In this document: positions 44,401 to 54,278 of the stretch, piece after piece
How positions within the stretch are numbered: the first letter of the stretch is position 1
Layout of the letters: the number at the start of each line of letters is the position of its first letter
Assembly (NCBI GenBank): GCA_019775845.1
Contig: JADQAV010000028.1
Span: 372,001 to 436,000 of the forward strand
Source of the DNA: Myrmaecium sp. VS I D KN 1
Taxonomy: Eukaryota > Ascomycota > Dothideomycetes > Valsariales > Valsariaceae
Length of the DNA: 64,000 nt
Reading direction: 5' to 3'
The notes under the pieces: generated by a model
Databases searched by the model: none
Told to the model about the DNA's origin: nothing
What the model saw: the letters and a program-made list of their open reading frames with translations, nothing else
Made by a program: the position numbers and the translations under genes

Positions 44401-46128
44401 ATAGCAGCCTGTCATACCAAGAAAAGCAGGCGTCCTGGTATATCATATCAAACCGAGCGACCAAAAGAATCGTAAACAAATATCGCAGAACGTATTTCAT
44501 TGATCCCAATAATATTTCTTCGAAACCTTCAGAGCTTCACATTCCATCATCAGCGACTTGATATATCTGATCAACATCGTATGGTTATTGTTGTGTGGTC
44601 GCGTGCCTTTCCTTTTTCTTTCGGTTTGAACCTCTTTTAACCTTACCGCCTTACCAATTGATGTACATACGGCAACCCACAGCCCCCCCTCTATAAAACA
44701 CCCGAGGCATCACCCTTGCATCGCAGCCGTGAAATCCCGGTTTGTTTGCATGTGCAAATGAAAGAAAGGAAAAGAAAGTTTAGCCCCTTCTCCCGTTCCC
44801 CGCGTCTTTATCCTTCATTTTCCACTACCCTTATCAGATTCCGACATCGTTTTTCACCCTGCATACACCCCTCCCCAACCCCACGGGGAAGGCGAGGCTG
44901 AGGCGAAACCGGTGTTTTACTACAAGATATACCCCAGACTCTCTCTCTCTCCCCGTCTCCCACGGCCTCGCATACTTACCACAGCCATGATAGACGGAAA
45001 GACTGTTTTTCAATAGGTAACTTAGCAGGCTACTCATGCGTTAGTCCTCCTTCTTCCCCCTCAAAAGTCTCGGTTCCATGCTCTCTATTCTTCTCATTCT
45101 AATCCAGTATCCATAATTGATATGTATACACATCTTTTCTTGGTGCCTCTTTCTGGATGGCTCGCCAGTCACTTGTTCAGAGAGTGTTTGTTGCGTACAC
45201 TCGCACACATCGCTATACTTATGATCCCAGTCAAGTCCCTTCCCACATGACTCCTCTACCCCCTCCAAGGATCCGAGGTCTCAGCAGCGGTTCGCCCACT
45301 CATCTACGCCGTGCAGGCTCGATACAAGCCCCCTGTGTCTCTGGCGGTATGGTGATTACCCAGGCAGCTAGCCTATCATTCCTCAGCAGTGCGCGAAGCA
45401 TGAACAAGCACTGAAGTCAATGAGGCAATTGTCGTACTTCTACAAGTCTGTTGTATTACCATGACCGACACGAGAAAGGAGGAAAAGGAAAACAAGAAAA
45501 AGAAAGAAAAAGAAGAAACATGGATATTGCTATTCCCCCTTATTCGCCTCTTTTCCCCTTCCTCCTCCTCCTCCTCCTCCTCCTCCTTCTCCAACCATTC
45601 CTCCAACCACTCCTCCAACCACTCCTCCAACCATTCCTCCAATTACTCCTCCAACCACTCCTCCAACCACGGCGACGACGATGACCGCGTCCAATCGCAG
45701 CAGCTGCCATGTACTCCGCACATATGTATGAAGGGAAAGAGGGAAAAGAAAAGAGAAGAAATCAAAGAAACAGACGAGTCAAAAGGAGCGAGCCAAAAAA
45801 GGAGAGAGAGAAAAATATTATTAACATAAGAAAATCCGTCCCATTCCCCTGCCTAGGACATCACGAAACAACACACCCTTCGTATCCGTATCCAAAAACC
45901 AACCATACAGTACCTAATCCCATCCCGATACACATACCATCATGCTTCCCCCTTCCTCCCATCACCCCGTCGCCCGTCTGGAAAGCCCATTTCCAACCCC
46001 CCCCAAAAGAAACAAGAAAAAACAAGGAAACACAATACCCCACAAACCCCAATGCCACCATATCAAACCAACCCCCCTCCCCCCATCAAACCACTCCACA
46101 CCTACAAGACTAGTAGTCCACCTCCAAC
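41448..46128. other. Very long intergenic region upstream of TBP (4.7 kb)
   Basis: This is the largest gap in the window. It contains the probable TBP 5'UTR intron (41505-41612), a TTATATACCC element near 42151 pointing rightward, CT-rich tracts, and the minisatellite at 45561-45670. I could not assemble a convincing coding gene on either strand. The frames near 42100-42750 are Pro/Arg-rich and look like composition artefacts. A non-coding transcript or long TBP leader is possible. Confidence 0.4.
45561..45670. repeat. CTC run and 12-base minisatellite
   Basis: A CTC/TCC trinucleotide run (about 45561-45587) leads into nearly seven copies of CTCCAACCA(C/T)TC from 45589 to 45670, with one diverged unit (CTCCAATTACTC). 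Confidence 0.9.
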
Positions 46129-47306
46129 CTACGACCGATGCCGCGCGCTCCTCCGCGGCTCCCCCGTCTCCGTCGCCGCCTTCTTCGGCTCGCGCTTCTT
46201 CGTCGCCGGCGACGCCGCAGCAGTCGCACCACCACCACTCTTCTTAGGCCGACCCCGCCCCTTCTTCACCGGCTGCTGCGCCTCGCCCTCGCCCTCGCCG
46301 TCGGCGTCGGCGTTGTCGGTTTTCTGCTTCTTAGTGGCCGCGGATTCATCTTTCTCTTCCTCTTCGCCGCTGGCGTCACCGTTCTTCTCGGCGGTCTCGT
46401 CGGAGGCTTTGCGCTTGTCGCCTGTTTTGGGTTCGGGCTTGGCTTCGTCTTTCGCTTCTTCCGCCTTCTCGTCCTTCTTTTCCTCCTCGTCGGCGGGCTT
46501 GGTCTCGGCGTCGCCGTTGGTGACCGCGCTTTCTTCCTCCTTCTCTTCCTCTTTCCTCTCATCCGTGGCGCCATTGGTAGTCTCAGCCGCAGCCTTCTCC
46601 TCCTCATCCTTCTTTTCCTCCGTCGCAGTAGCAGCAGCATCGGCGGAACCATTAGCCTCAGCCTTTTCTCCCTCCTCCTCTTCCTTCTTCTCCTCCTTCT
46701 TCTCCTTCTTCTCTTCCTCCTCCTTCTCCTCTTCCCCCTTCTTCTCCTCAGCCTCAACACCATCCCCCTTCATCCCCTCCCCCTTCACCTCGCCCCCCTC
46801 CTCCTCCTTCTCCTCCTTCTCCTCCGCCTTCCTCTCCACCTCCAGCTCATGCGCGCGCTTCACCACATCGTTTCCCTCACGCGCCACATGCACCGCCGGA
46901 TCCTCCGGCTCCGCGTTGCGCGTCACCGTATTTCCCTTATCCGTCGTGATCTCGAGTTTCCCCTCCGTCGCGACCTCGGCGACTTCGCCGCTCGGTCGCG
47001 CGCCGGACCATTGCCAGGATACTGTTTGAGTGAGCGGGGATTGTTAGCGCGTTGGGTTTAATAGCGTGGGGGATGCGGGGGGAGCAGGCGCGATGTGAGA
47101 AAATGAAAAGGGAAGGGGCGCGGAATGGAAGGGGTGCTTGGGGATAGGAGGGCGCGCGCGATGCTCGATGCAGAGACGATGCGCGCGTGGATGGGAAAGG
47201 GGCAGAAGGAGGGCGCGCGGCGCGCGGCGGTGATGGAGGAGAGAGGAAAGAAGCGTTCGAGCGTACCTTCGTCGCCTTCTTTGACTTGTTGGTGGTTGTC
47301 GGACAT
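46129..47306 (-). CDS. HVA1-TUDOR domain protein with Lys/Glu-rich tail, 310 aa, 2 exons
   Basis: This protein has the small hypervirulence-associated (HVA1) TUDOR domain. Exons are 47306-47267 (40 bases) and 47021-46129, joined within a Val codon. The domain covers about residues 1-60: MSDNHQQVKEGDEVSWQWSG, ARPSGEVAEVATEGKLEITTDKGNTVTRNAEPEDPAVHVAR. A linker (VVKRAHELEVE) follows, then some 190 residues made almost wholly of Glu, Lys, Ala and Asp (EEKKEE-type runs), predicted to be long charged helix or disorder. The end is strongly basic, with KRKASDE, KKQKTD and an AT-hook-like KKGRGRPKKSGGG, and finishes EPRRSARHRS. Tudor plus AT-hook composition suggests a chromatin or nucleic-acid binder (inference). 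The minus-strand GAA/GAG-rich DNA of the tail is compositionally extreme. Confidence 0.87.
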
Positions 47307-48286
47307 GGTGATGGTGGGTTGTGAAGGGGAGCTTGTGGTGGTGTGAGATCTTGGGTGAGCGTGAGGAGGATTGCGCTTCGGATGAGCTAAGGAACGCGCG
47401 GCTGGGGAAAGCTCGTGGAGCTATCGAGTTGTGATTCGTATATATCAATGGCGCGCTGATGGATGCGCGGGATTGCGATTGGGGTATGGAAGGTGTTGGT
47501 GATGGGATTGAAGATGGATGTGGATGGGATGGAGGTGTGATGGGATGAGATGGGATGGGATGGAATGGATGGAAGGTGATGGATGGACGGGGGGAGCGGC
47601 AGGTGGGACGATGTCGGGGGGGAACGAGGAGGTTGGACATTCACGGCCGTTAATAGCAGCAGCCCGGGAATGGGTTGATGGGTTCAGTAAGCTAGATCGG
47701 GGGGTGCGCCAAACGATCGCAGCGACGGTCCCTGATTGGCTGTGCAGCTACGGGGAAGGAGGTTGGTGGAGGGTGGTGGCAGGGGAAGAGGCCGCCAGGG
47801 GGGTCTGCACCGCTGGCGTCATTCAGGCCCGCAGCCTCGGGTCTGAGCGCGAGAACGAGAGGTCCGTCCCTCGAGTCGTTTCCCTCGAACATTGGCGACA
47901 ACAAGGCTCGATATGTTAACAAGAGGCTGAGATGAGATATCAGCAAGAGTTCTATCGCTCCAGTATGCTATATTCATTTTCCCGAGCATTCATCTATGCG
48001 TTAGTGTGGTTTTCTATCATCTATTTTCTGTCATCTAAGGTAAGGCTGCTGAAAGCGCAGGTGGCATTTCGCAGCGATCAGTAGCTGTCAGTTTTCAAGT
48101 GCTACACTAGGCCGGGAGTTTTATAATGACGGATGTCATGACATCTGTAGGGTTTCATGAAGGTTAGCCGTCTACTGAACCTACAAGGAGATCATGTCTC
48201 TCAATCAAAGACCAAGGTACACTGGCCAAGTGCCAACTGGAAGACTACGGCAGATGCTCGCGGTGCTGTATGGTCTTGACAATATT
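47307..48286. other. Intergenic: HVA1-TUDOR promoter and PAQR 3' side
   Basis: The 340 bases next to 47306 contain many GGGATGGA-like purine runs (47510-47590). No gene was seen. Confidence 0.45.
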
Positions 48287-49349
48287 TCAGTGCCAGATAG
48301 ACGAAAACAGTCGTAAGTGGGTATCTGGCATGCGCTGGGTATGATGGTAATCAAAGGCCTTAGTGATGCCGACGAGGTGCGCAATGGCAGCCAGGACCAC
48401 AAGGACATGGAAGATTTGATGCGAGCTGCCCCAGATATCAAACCTGCCCGGGCTGAACCGTTCAGGGACTCTGGCCTGGGAAGCCTGGTAAGCGCCCGTT
48501 CACGTATGACGGGTTTCAGGATTGGTGAGGGACGTACAGCGTAGATGGCGGCTCCCAGGATGTAGAGACCGCCTTGGAGGACGACCCAGGGAAGACCGAT
48601 GGTCTGGCACAGCGTCTCGAGCCCGAAGAGCTTCCACCCATGGAGCACTGGGACGACGGCTGACAGCCCCATGGCCACGAACATGGCTGCTCGAAAGGGT
48701 CGTAGTTCAGGCGTACGAAACCGTGGTGAAACGGAGGTAACGGCGCATCCTGCGCCGATGGTAGTGATCTGGCACAACCCCGTCAGCACTCGTTCCCATC
48801 AACGGAGAGGGGAAAGCAAACAACCATTGCCCAGTACGCCTTGATCAGCGCGAGATCGGACTGGAAGCCATAATAGATGATGGGGATGAAGCTACCCCAG
48901 ATCAAGAAGACGATGCCCAGGTAATCCAGCTTGTTGCCGAACACGGCGACGGCGTGGGAGTGATTCGAGATGGTGTGGTACGTCGCGGACATGCCCAGGC
49001 AGACGGCGGCGCCGAGGAAGAAGCAGCCGAAGACCAGGACGTCGTCCTGCGTGGCCGTCTCGTAGCGCGGGCGGTAGACGGTGTACAGCGTCGCCGCCCC
49101 GGCCAGCGCCAGCAAAGCGCCGATCAGGTGCGACCAGATGTTGACGGTCTCGTTGTGGAGGTATGCGATGCTCGCCGCCGACTTGCGATAGGAATTTGAG
49201 GCGGGTCGGTAGCCGCTTTGGATGTAATGGTTGTCCTTTTGCCAGTCCTCCAGATCATGCCACAGCACCGTCAGTCTCCCTCCGATCTTCTTTTCCGCCC
49301 GGGAGACGCCCTCGGTGGCGGCGTGGAGGGCTCGGTTGATGTTTCCCAT
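48287..49349 (-). CDS. PAQR / hemolysin-III family receptor (adiponectin-receptor-like), 317 aa, 3 exons
   Basis: This is a seven-helix membrane protein of the PAQR family (yeast IZH and animal AdipoR), implicated in zinc and lipid/ceramide homeostasis. Exons are 49349-48825, 48768-48538 and 48484-48287, all joined in phase 0. The cytosolic N-terminus is about 75 residues (WHDLEDWQKDNHYIQSGYRPASNSY). Family metal-site motifs are present: SIAYLHNETVNIWSHLIGA before helix 1, SATYHTISNHSHAV (first metal His), and WGSSHQIFHVLVVLAAIAHLVG (HxxxH, last helices). HPRFRTP-like and FGLETL motifs lie between. The C-terminus is FDYHHTQRMPDTHLRLFSSIWH. The first intron begins GTTGTT, a weak donor; the other intron is GTACGT-CCAG. 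The region upstream is a diverged tandem array. Confidence 0.9.
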
Positions 49350-49514
49350 GCTTCGGAATCACAGAGGTAATAGGCCAAATACGCAGAGAATGAAATCAAA
49401 ATCGACTACTTTGAACAACATTGAAGCTTGAAGCTTTCACATTGGATGATAGGCTGATCCAAGTGGCTCCATCGGCATCTTGTCTGCTGAGTCAGCATAC
49501 GGGCAGCAAGGTGT
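49350..49514. promoter_or_regulatory. Proximal upstream region of the PAQR gene
   Basis: This lies between the PAQR start codon and the tandem array. No TATA box is obvious. Confidence 0.4.
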
Positions 49515-50262
49515 CTACCGAGCTTTCAATCATCCAAATGTTTAACGATGAAAGCTCACGGCACCGAAGATACCCCAAGTGTAAACAACGACTGCTATGA
49601 TTGGCTTTTGCGTTAGCCCCTTAGTGAACCTGAGGAGCTGAGGAGCTGTCCATCATCCAAATGTTCGACGATGGCAACTGATATGACCGAAGATACCCCA
49701 ATCAATCCTGCGGCCGGACTGGTTGGTTAATATCTCGGCTTCCTCATGAGATTCTGAGGACCTAAGGAGCTGTCAATCATCCAAATGTTCAACGACAATG
49801 TCTGCATTTGACCGAAGATACCCCAAGTGAAACCTGCAACCGGCCTGATTGGCCGATGTTTTGTACCTCGACGGAGTCTGAGGAACCGAGGAGCTTTCAA
49901 CCATCCAAATGTTCAACGATGTTAACTGAAGATACCCCAATGAATTCTGCAGCCGCCCTGGTTGGTCAATGTTCCTGAGGATCTGACGAAGCTGTCGATC
50001 CTCCAAATGTTCAACGATGGTCACTGACTCACCGAATATACCCCAGGGAAATTCTCCGGCCGCGCTTGAACCTGAGGACTTGTGGAGCGGTCAATCATCC
50101 AAATGTTTAACGATAGCAACTGCTTTTGGCCGAAGATACCCCAAGTGAAGGATTCAATTGCCTTGATTGGCTGATGCCTTGGAGCTGAGGAGCTTTCAAT
50201 CATCCAAATGTTCAACGATGAGAACTGATTTGACCGAAGATACCCACCAATGATCAGTTCTA
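49515..50262. repeat. Seven-copy diverged tandem array (96-125 base units)
   Basis: Seven units each contain a core TCAATCATCCAAATGTTCAA followed by CGATG, and 12-14 bases later GACCGAAGATACCCCAA. Cores start near 49525, 49651, 49773, 49897, 49995, 50091 and 50195. Three periods are about 124 bases and three about 96-103. Several copies also have a third shared element with ATTGG or GTTGG. Spacing between elements varies by one or two bases, so a conserved coding frame is unlikely. Confidence 0.85.
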
Positions 50263-50830
50263 TCGCTGCTCGGCCATGAAGGACCTCTCCACTGGCTCAA
50301 TGTCGCCGGATTTTTAGACAAGATCTGGATATCCGTATAGATATATTCCAGACCTAGGGTGGAATACCTTAAGCACTTGCGATTCCAATCGCCAGCCGCT
50401 TAGAAGATTCTCGGCGCCCATGTTCATATTCAATATATATACGAGTTGTTTGCTTATAAGCATGATACCTCTGCCGTCTGCAGACTGGAATACGCATCTC
50501 AAGAGGAAAAATAGGATGTCTCAAGCAGAGTGCCGTGAAATCAGGCGTGGTTGAGGTTCGCAGTTGACGTCTTAACAGCCTTGGGCGTCGGCGGAGTGCG
50601 GCATGGACGACCGAGCGGGCGCGCCTTCTCCCCGTCGCTCCACTTCACCCACGCCCATCCGATGATGCTGCGCCGACAGCTACTACAACATGCCCAACCC
50701 ATCCTCCGTCCTTGAGCGCAGCGCATACCAATCCGATACTACAGCCATACGATGACAGGGCCCTAGGCCAACCCAGCGCCTATTCTGCATCTTACGACTA
50801 TACTTCACTTCACTCCCTCTCCGCAGGCCG
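50263..50830. other. Intergenic: promoter of the CSN8-like gene
   Basis: About 570 bases. ATATATACG near 50433 is AT-rich. No gene was seen. Confidence 0.45.
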
Positions 50831-51919
50831 ATGTCATCCCAACAACGGCCCATCAACAGGCGGGGCCGAGGGGCATCCGGCGCCTGGAATCGACTGAGGA
50901 CGGCGTCCGTGGATCCTCTCGAGGAGTACGGGCTGCCTTCCAAGGGCGAGAAGAAGCTCAACGATTTCAAAGCGCAGGAGAACTTCTACAACAAGATCGT
51001 CGACCGCTACATGCGTTTCTGTGCCGACTCGGGCGGCGGCAGAGAACTGGACAAGCAGTTCGCGGCGCTCTCCTTAAGCCATAATAGCGGCAGCGGAACA
51101 GGAATCGGTTTGAACAGCAATGGCAGTCATGCTACAGGCCGTACTACAGCGCCCATCTCCAAATCACTCTCCGGCTCCCGCTGGGCCACACCAACCCAGC
51201 CCTCTGAACGCACCGCCAGCGCCGCCACAAACACAACAACCACCACCACCTCCTCCACCTCCTCCACCACCAAACCCGCACCCCGCGACCCCACCACCGA
51301 GCTCACCCTGATCCTCTCCGCCATGCGCAAGCTCCGCGAAGCCATCGTGGCGACCCACCGCCTCGACACCTTCGCCCAACGCGCCTACCTCTTCATCCTG
51401 CAAGCCGGCATCCTCGCCAAGCACATGGAGACCTACCACCCAGCGCTCCTGCACCTGCTGCACCACATCCACCCGCACACGCCGCTCTCGGCGCCGGAGC
51501 TGCACGACTGCGTCGGCTACCGGCTGCTGGACCTGGCGTGCCGGCAGGGCGACCTGGCGGCCGCGCGCGCGGCCCAGGTCGCCTTCGCCTACCGCGGCCG
51601 CCGCGTCGAGCTCGTCCTCCGCGCCCTCGCCCGCGACGACTGGGTGCTGTTTTGGAAGATGCGTCGCGCGGTCGATGGGTATCAGAAGAAGCTGATGGAG
51701 TGGGCGGAGGATGGGGTGCGGCTGCAGGCGCTGAAGTGTCTGGGCAAGAGCTATATGCAGGCGGATCGTGCGTATGTGGAGCGCTGCGCGGATGCGACGT
51801 GGGAGGCGCTGGTGGCGAGTGGGGTGGGCTGGGAGCTGGAATCGAATGGCGAGGTGGTTGTGATTCGCCGGCCGAAGAGCAGGGTGCCACCGCCCGGGAC
51901 GGCGGTGACGAAGGATTAG
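50831..51919 (+). CDS. CSN8/PSMD8/EIF3K-like domain protein, 362 aa, single exon
   Basis: This is a fungal protein with a C-terminal PCI-like (CSN8/PSD8/EIF3K) domain. The N-terminus is basic (MSSQQRPINRRGRGASGAW) and followed by the conserved segment LEEYGLPSKGEKKLNDFKAQENFYNKIVDRYMRFCADS. A Ser/Thr/Asn-rich disordered linker (about 90-155) contains a Thr run and is low complexity. The helical domain, about 155-340, includes ELTLILSAMRKLREAIVATHRLDTFAQRAYLFILQAGILAKHMETYHPALLHLLHHIH, VGYRLLDLACRQGDLAAARAAQVAF, ALARDDWVLFWKMRRAVDGYQKKLMEWAED and LQALKCLGKSYMQADRAYVERCAD. A winged-helix-like ending GWELESNGEVVVIRRPK closes it. A scaffold role in a proteasome-lid, signalosome or eIF3-like assembly is inferred; the exact complex is unknown. 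Confidence 0.78.
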   Translation: MSSQQRPINRRGRGASGAWNRLRTASVDPLEEYGLPSKGEKKLNDFKAQENFYNKIVDRYMRFCADSGGGRELDKQFAALSLSHNSGSGTGIGLNSNGSHATGRTTAPISKSLSGSRWATPTQPSERTASAATNTTTTTTSSTSSTTKPAPRDPTTELTLILSAMRKLREAIVATHRLDTFAQRAYLFILQAGILAKHMETYHPALLHLLHHIHPHTPLSAPELHDCVGYRLLDLACRQGDLAAARAAQVAFAYRGRRVELVLRALARDDWVLFWKMRRAVDGYQKKLMEWAEDGVRLQALKCLGKSYMQADRAYVERCADATWEALVASGVGWELESNGEVVVIRRPKSRVPPPGTAVTKD

Positions 51920-52477
51920 AGGGGAACTGAGGGGGGTGTTTTGGGTTTGCGTGGAGTGGTGGCTTGCGTTATTCTTGGGTGTGGTTTGAGCATCGGATAG
52001 GTATGATAGTGTCTCAAATGATTGGGCACGCGGCGACGCGATGCTGATCCGAGCAGATGAGTAGAGAAGATACCCATGGATGACGGGAATTGGATGACGG
52101 TGTATGGAATGGAATGTGTTGAAAGGGTGCTATTCTTTCGAAAGTATTTTACGAATGTCTATATATTTCCAAAGCTGGTACAAGCGGCGAAACATAGAGA
52201 TTGAATGAAGAACTAGATGCTAATATGCATTCGCGGTGGTATCTGACCGTTGATTTTCAATCCATCACCAACTGCAGCTATACAGCGTCACACGGCAAAG
52301 TGAGGCGGGAAGCCTTGCCTACGATGACATGGTTATATCACCATATATCTCCCCTTCGTCGACCAACATCGCAACATACAAACCAGAAAACGTCACGATG
52401 GACAAACACTATTTTGAAAAGATCCCGAAAACACCATAACTCCCCTTTTGCCTCATCGGACTTCAGCACCCCTCCAC
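51920..52477. other. Convergent intergenic region
   Basis: This lies between the CSN8-like gene and RRP3 3' ends. Nothing recognisable was seen. Confidence 0.5.
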
Positions 52478-54029
52478 TCAACCCTCCTCCGCATCCATAT
52501 CATCCCTCCCCCTCTTGCCCCCCGCGCCCGGCCGACGCCGCCCCTTCAGCACCGCGCCCTTCTTCCCGCGATTCTCATGCAAATCCTTCATCTCACGCAC
52601 GGCCAGACGCTGCGCCTCACCCACACGCTCCGCCAGCACCAGCACCTCATCCTTGGGGACGTTAAGCTCGGCAAGCTTGGTGCCGAGGGCATTCTCGATG
52701 CGCAGCCAGATCTCGACGTCATACTGGGTGACGAGGGAGATGGCCTTGCCGGCCTTGCCGGCGCGGGCCGTGCGGCCGACGCGGTGGACGTAGGTCTTGG
52801 AGTCGGGCGGGAGGTCGTAGTTGACGACGACGTCGACGGAGGGGATGTCGAGGCCGCGGGCGGCGACGTCGGTGGCGACGAGGACGTCGCGGGCGCGGGC
52901 GCGGAACTTGGCGAGGGCGCCGAGGCGGGCGGACTGGGAGAGCTGGCCGTGCAGGGGGATGGCGCCGAAGCCGAGGGTGCGGAGCAGGATGGCGAGCCGT
53001 TGGGTCTCGTTGACGGTGCGGGCGAAGAGGATGGTCGGGTGGCCGACGGCGTCGTTGAGCAGGTGGACGAGGTAGAGGTCCTTGTGCTTTTGGGGGATGA
53101 GCAGGAAGGACTGGAGGAGCGTGCGGACGGTCTGGTGCGAGGACGAGGAGATGGCCACCTTGACCGGGTTGTGCAGGGAGGCCCGCTGCAGCGACTCCAC
53201 CTTGGACGACATGGTCGCGGAGAAGAGGTAGGTGTGTCGCCCTTCCCGGGGCAGGACTTTCAGGATCTTGTCGAGGATCGGGCCGAAGTCGAGGTCGAGC
53301 AGCCGGTCGGCTTCGTCCATGACGAGGTATTTGAGGTTGCGCAGGCTGAAGCCCTTGGTGTTCTCCAGGTGGTCCAGCAGCCGGCCCGGCGTGGCCACGA
53401 CGATGTGCGGCTTCTTCCCCAGCGCGATCGCTTGCGGGACCATGTCCATCCCGCCCACGAGGACGGCGCACTTCACGTTGATGAGCGAGCCGAGCGCCTC
53501 GAACGACTGGGAGATCTGGTATGCCAGCTCGCGGGTGGGCGCGAGCACGAGACCGAAGAGGGACTGCGGCTTGTCCATGAGGGCTATAGCAACCATCGTT
53601 AGTCTACCACGACCAGCCAGAGAGAGAGGGAAGGTGTATATGCGGACCTTGCAGGATCGGAAGCGCGAACGCAGCCGTTTTCCCGGAACCCGTCTCCGCC
53701 AAACCGATGATATCGCGTCCTTGCAGCGCCTGCGGTATCGCCTCTTGCTGGATGGGCGTCGGATGCTTGTACCCGATGGCCTTGCAAGCTTCGCAGAGCG
53801 AGTCGATGATTCCGAGATCCTCGAACGTCTTCTTCGCCACGGCGCCCTTCTCATCATCACGGGGCGCATCCGCTTCTCCCGGCTCTTCCACGTCCGACTC
53901 CTCCGATGCGCTCTCCGCCGGCTTGGAAGGAGGCGGAGGAGGCGCTTGCTTCTTGGCTTTGGGCGCCTCAAGCACAGCACCGTCCTGCGTCGCCTTTCTC
54001 TTCTTGCCCTTGTGTATCGTCGACGACAT
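52478..54029 (-). CDS. RRP3: ATP-dependent rRNA helicase RRP3 (DDX47-type DEAD-box), 495 aa, 2 exons
   Basis: This nucleolar DEAD-box helicase acts in processing of pre-rRNA to 18S rRNA. Exons are 54029-53648 and 53583-52478, joined at LPILQ-ALMDKPQ. The N-terminal 65 residues are basic, then acidic. All helicase motifs are present: the Q motif ([27 protein letters not shown]), motif I AETGSGKT (111-118), Ia PTRELA, Ib [15 protein letters not shown] in [44 protein letters not shown] and [12 protein letters not shown]. The C-terminus ends in the basic, Gly-rich [25 protein letters not shown]3-specific context such as [25 protein letters not shown] supports this member rather than another DEAD-box protein. 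It shares a 249-base divergent promoter with SSF1. Confidence 0.94.
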
Positions 54030-54278
54030 CGTGGCGTTTTCGTGGTATGGGATAGGCAGCGATGGGTCGACGGAAAGCGTTGTCCGGGAAAGTTTCGAAG
54101 CTCGAAAAGTTTTGGTGGAGAGGCCACCCACCTATTCCCCGGTAGGGCTGAGGGGGGACGAGCGGCGGAGATGGATTAGATAAGATTGCGGTGGCCGATT
54201 TTTTCCTCCAAGCAACTACCACGGCAGCGTGTGAGGGCGGAGAAATAACTTCAACCAACATATACCCACTCACACACC
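54030..54278. promoter_or_regulatory. Shared divergent promoter of RRP3 and SSF1
   Basis: Only 249 bases separate the start codons of two ribosome-biogenesis genes. I see a GCGATGGG near 54059, one base off the yeast PAC motif core GCGATGAG, but no perfect PAC or RRPE element. Confidence 0.6.

Noticed and set aside
44960-45700. Asn/Ser or Gly/Val repeat proteins over the CTC minisatellite
   Set aside because: Open frames on both strands follow from the 12-base repeat unit being a multiple of three; no unique sequence supports a gene.
49515-50262. CRISPR array or coding repeat protein in the seven-copy array
   Set aside because: Units are too long and diverged for CRISPR and the host is a fungus. 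Spacing between cores shifts by one or two bases and frames contain stops, so a repeat protein is unlikely.
52448-53602. A 384-codon plus-strand frame across RRP3
   Set aside because: It is antisense to all conserved helicase motifs and is a Gly/Asp/Glu/Val-rich artefact.
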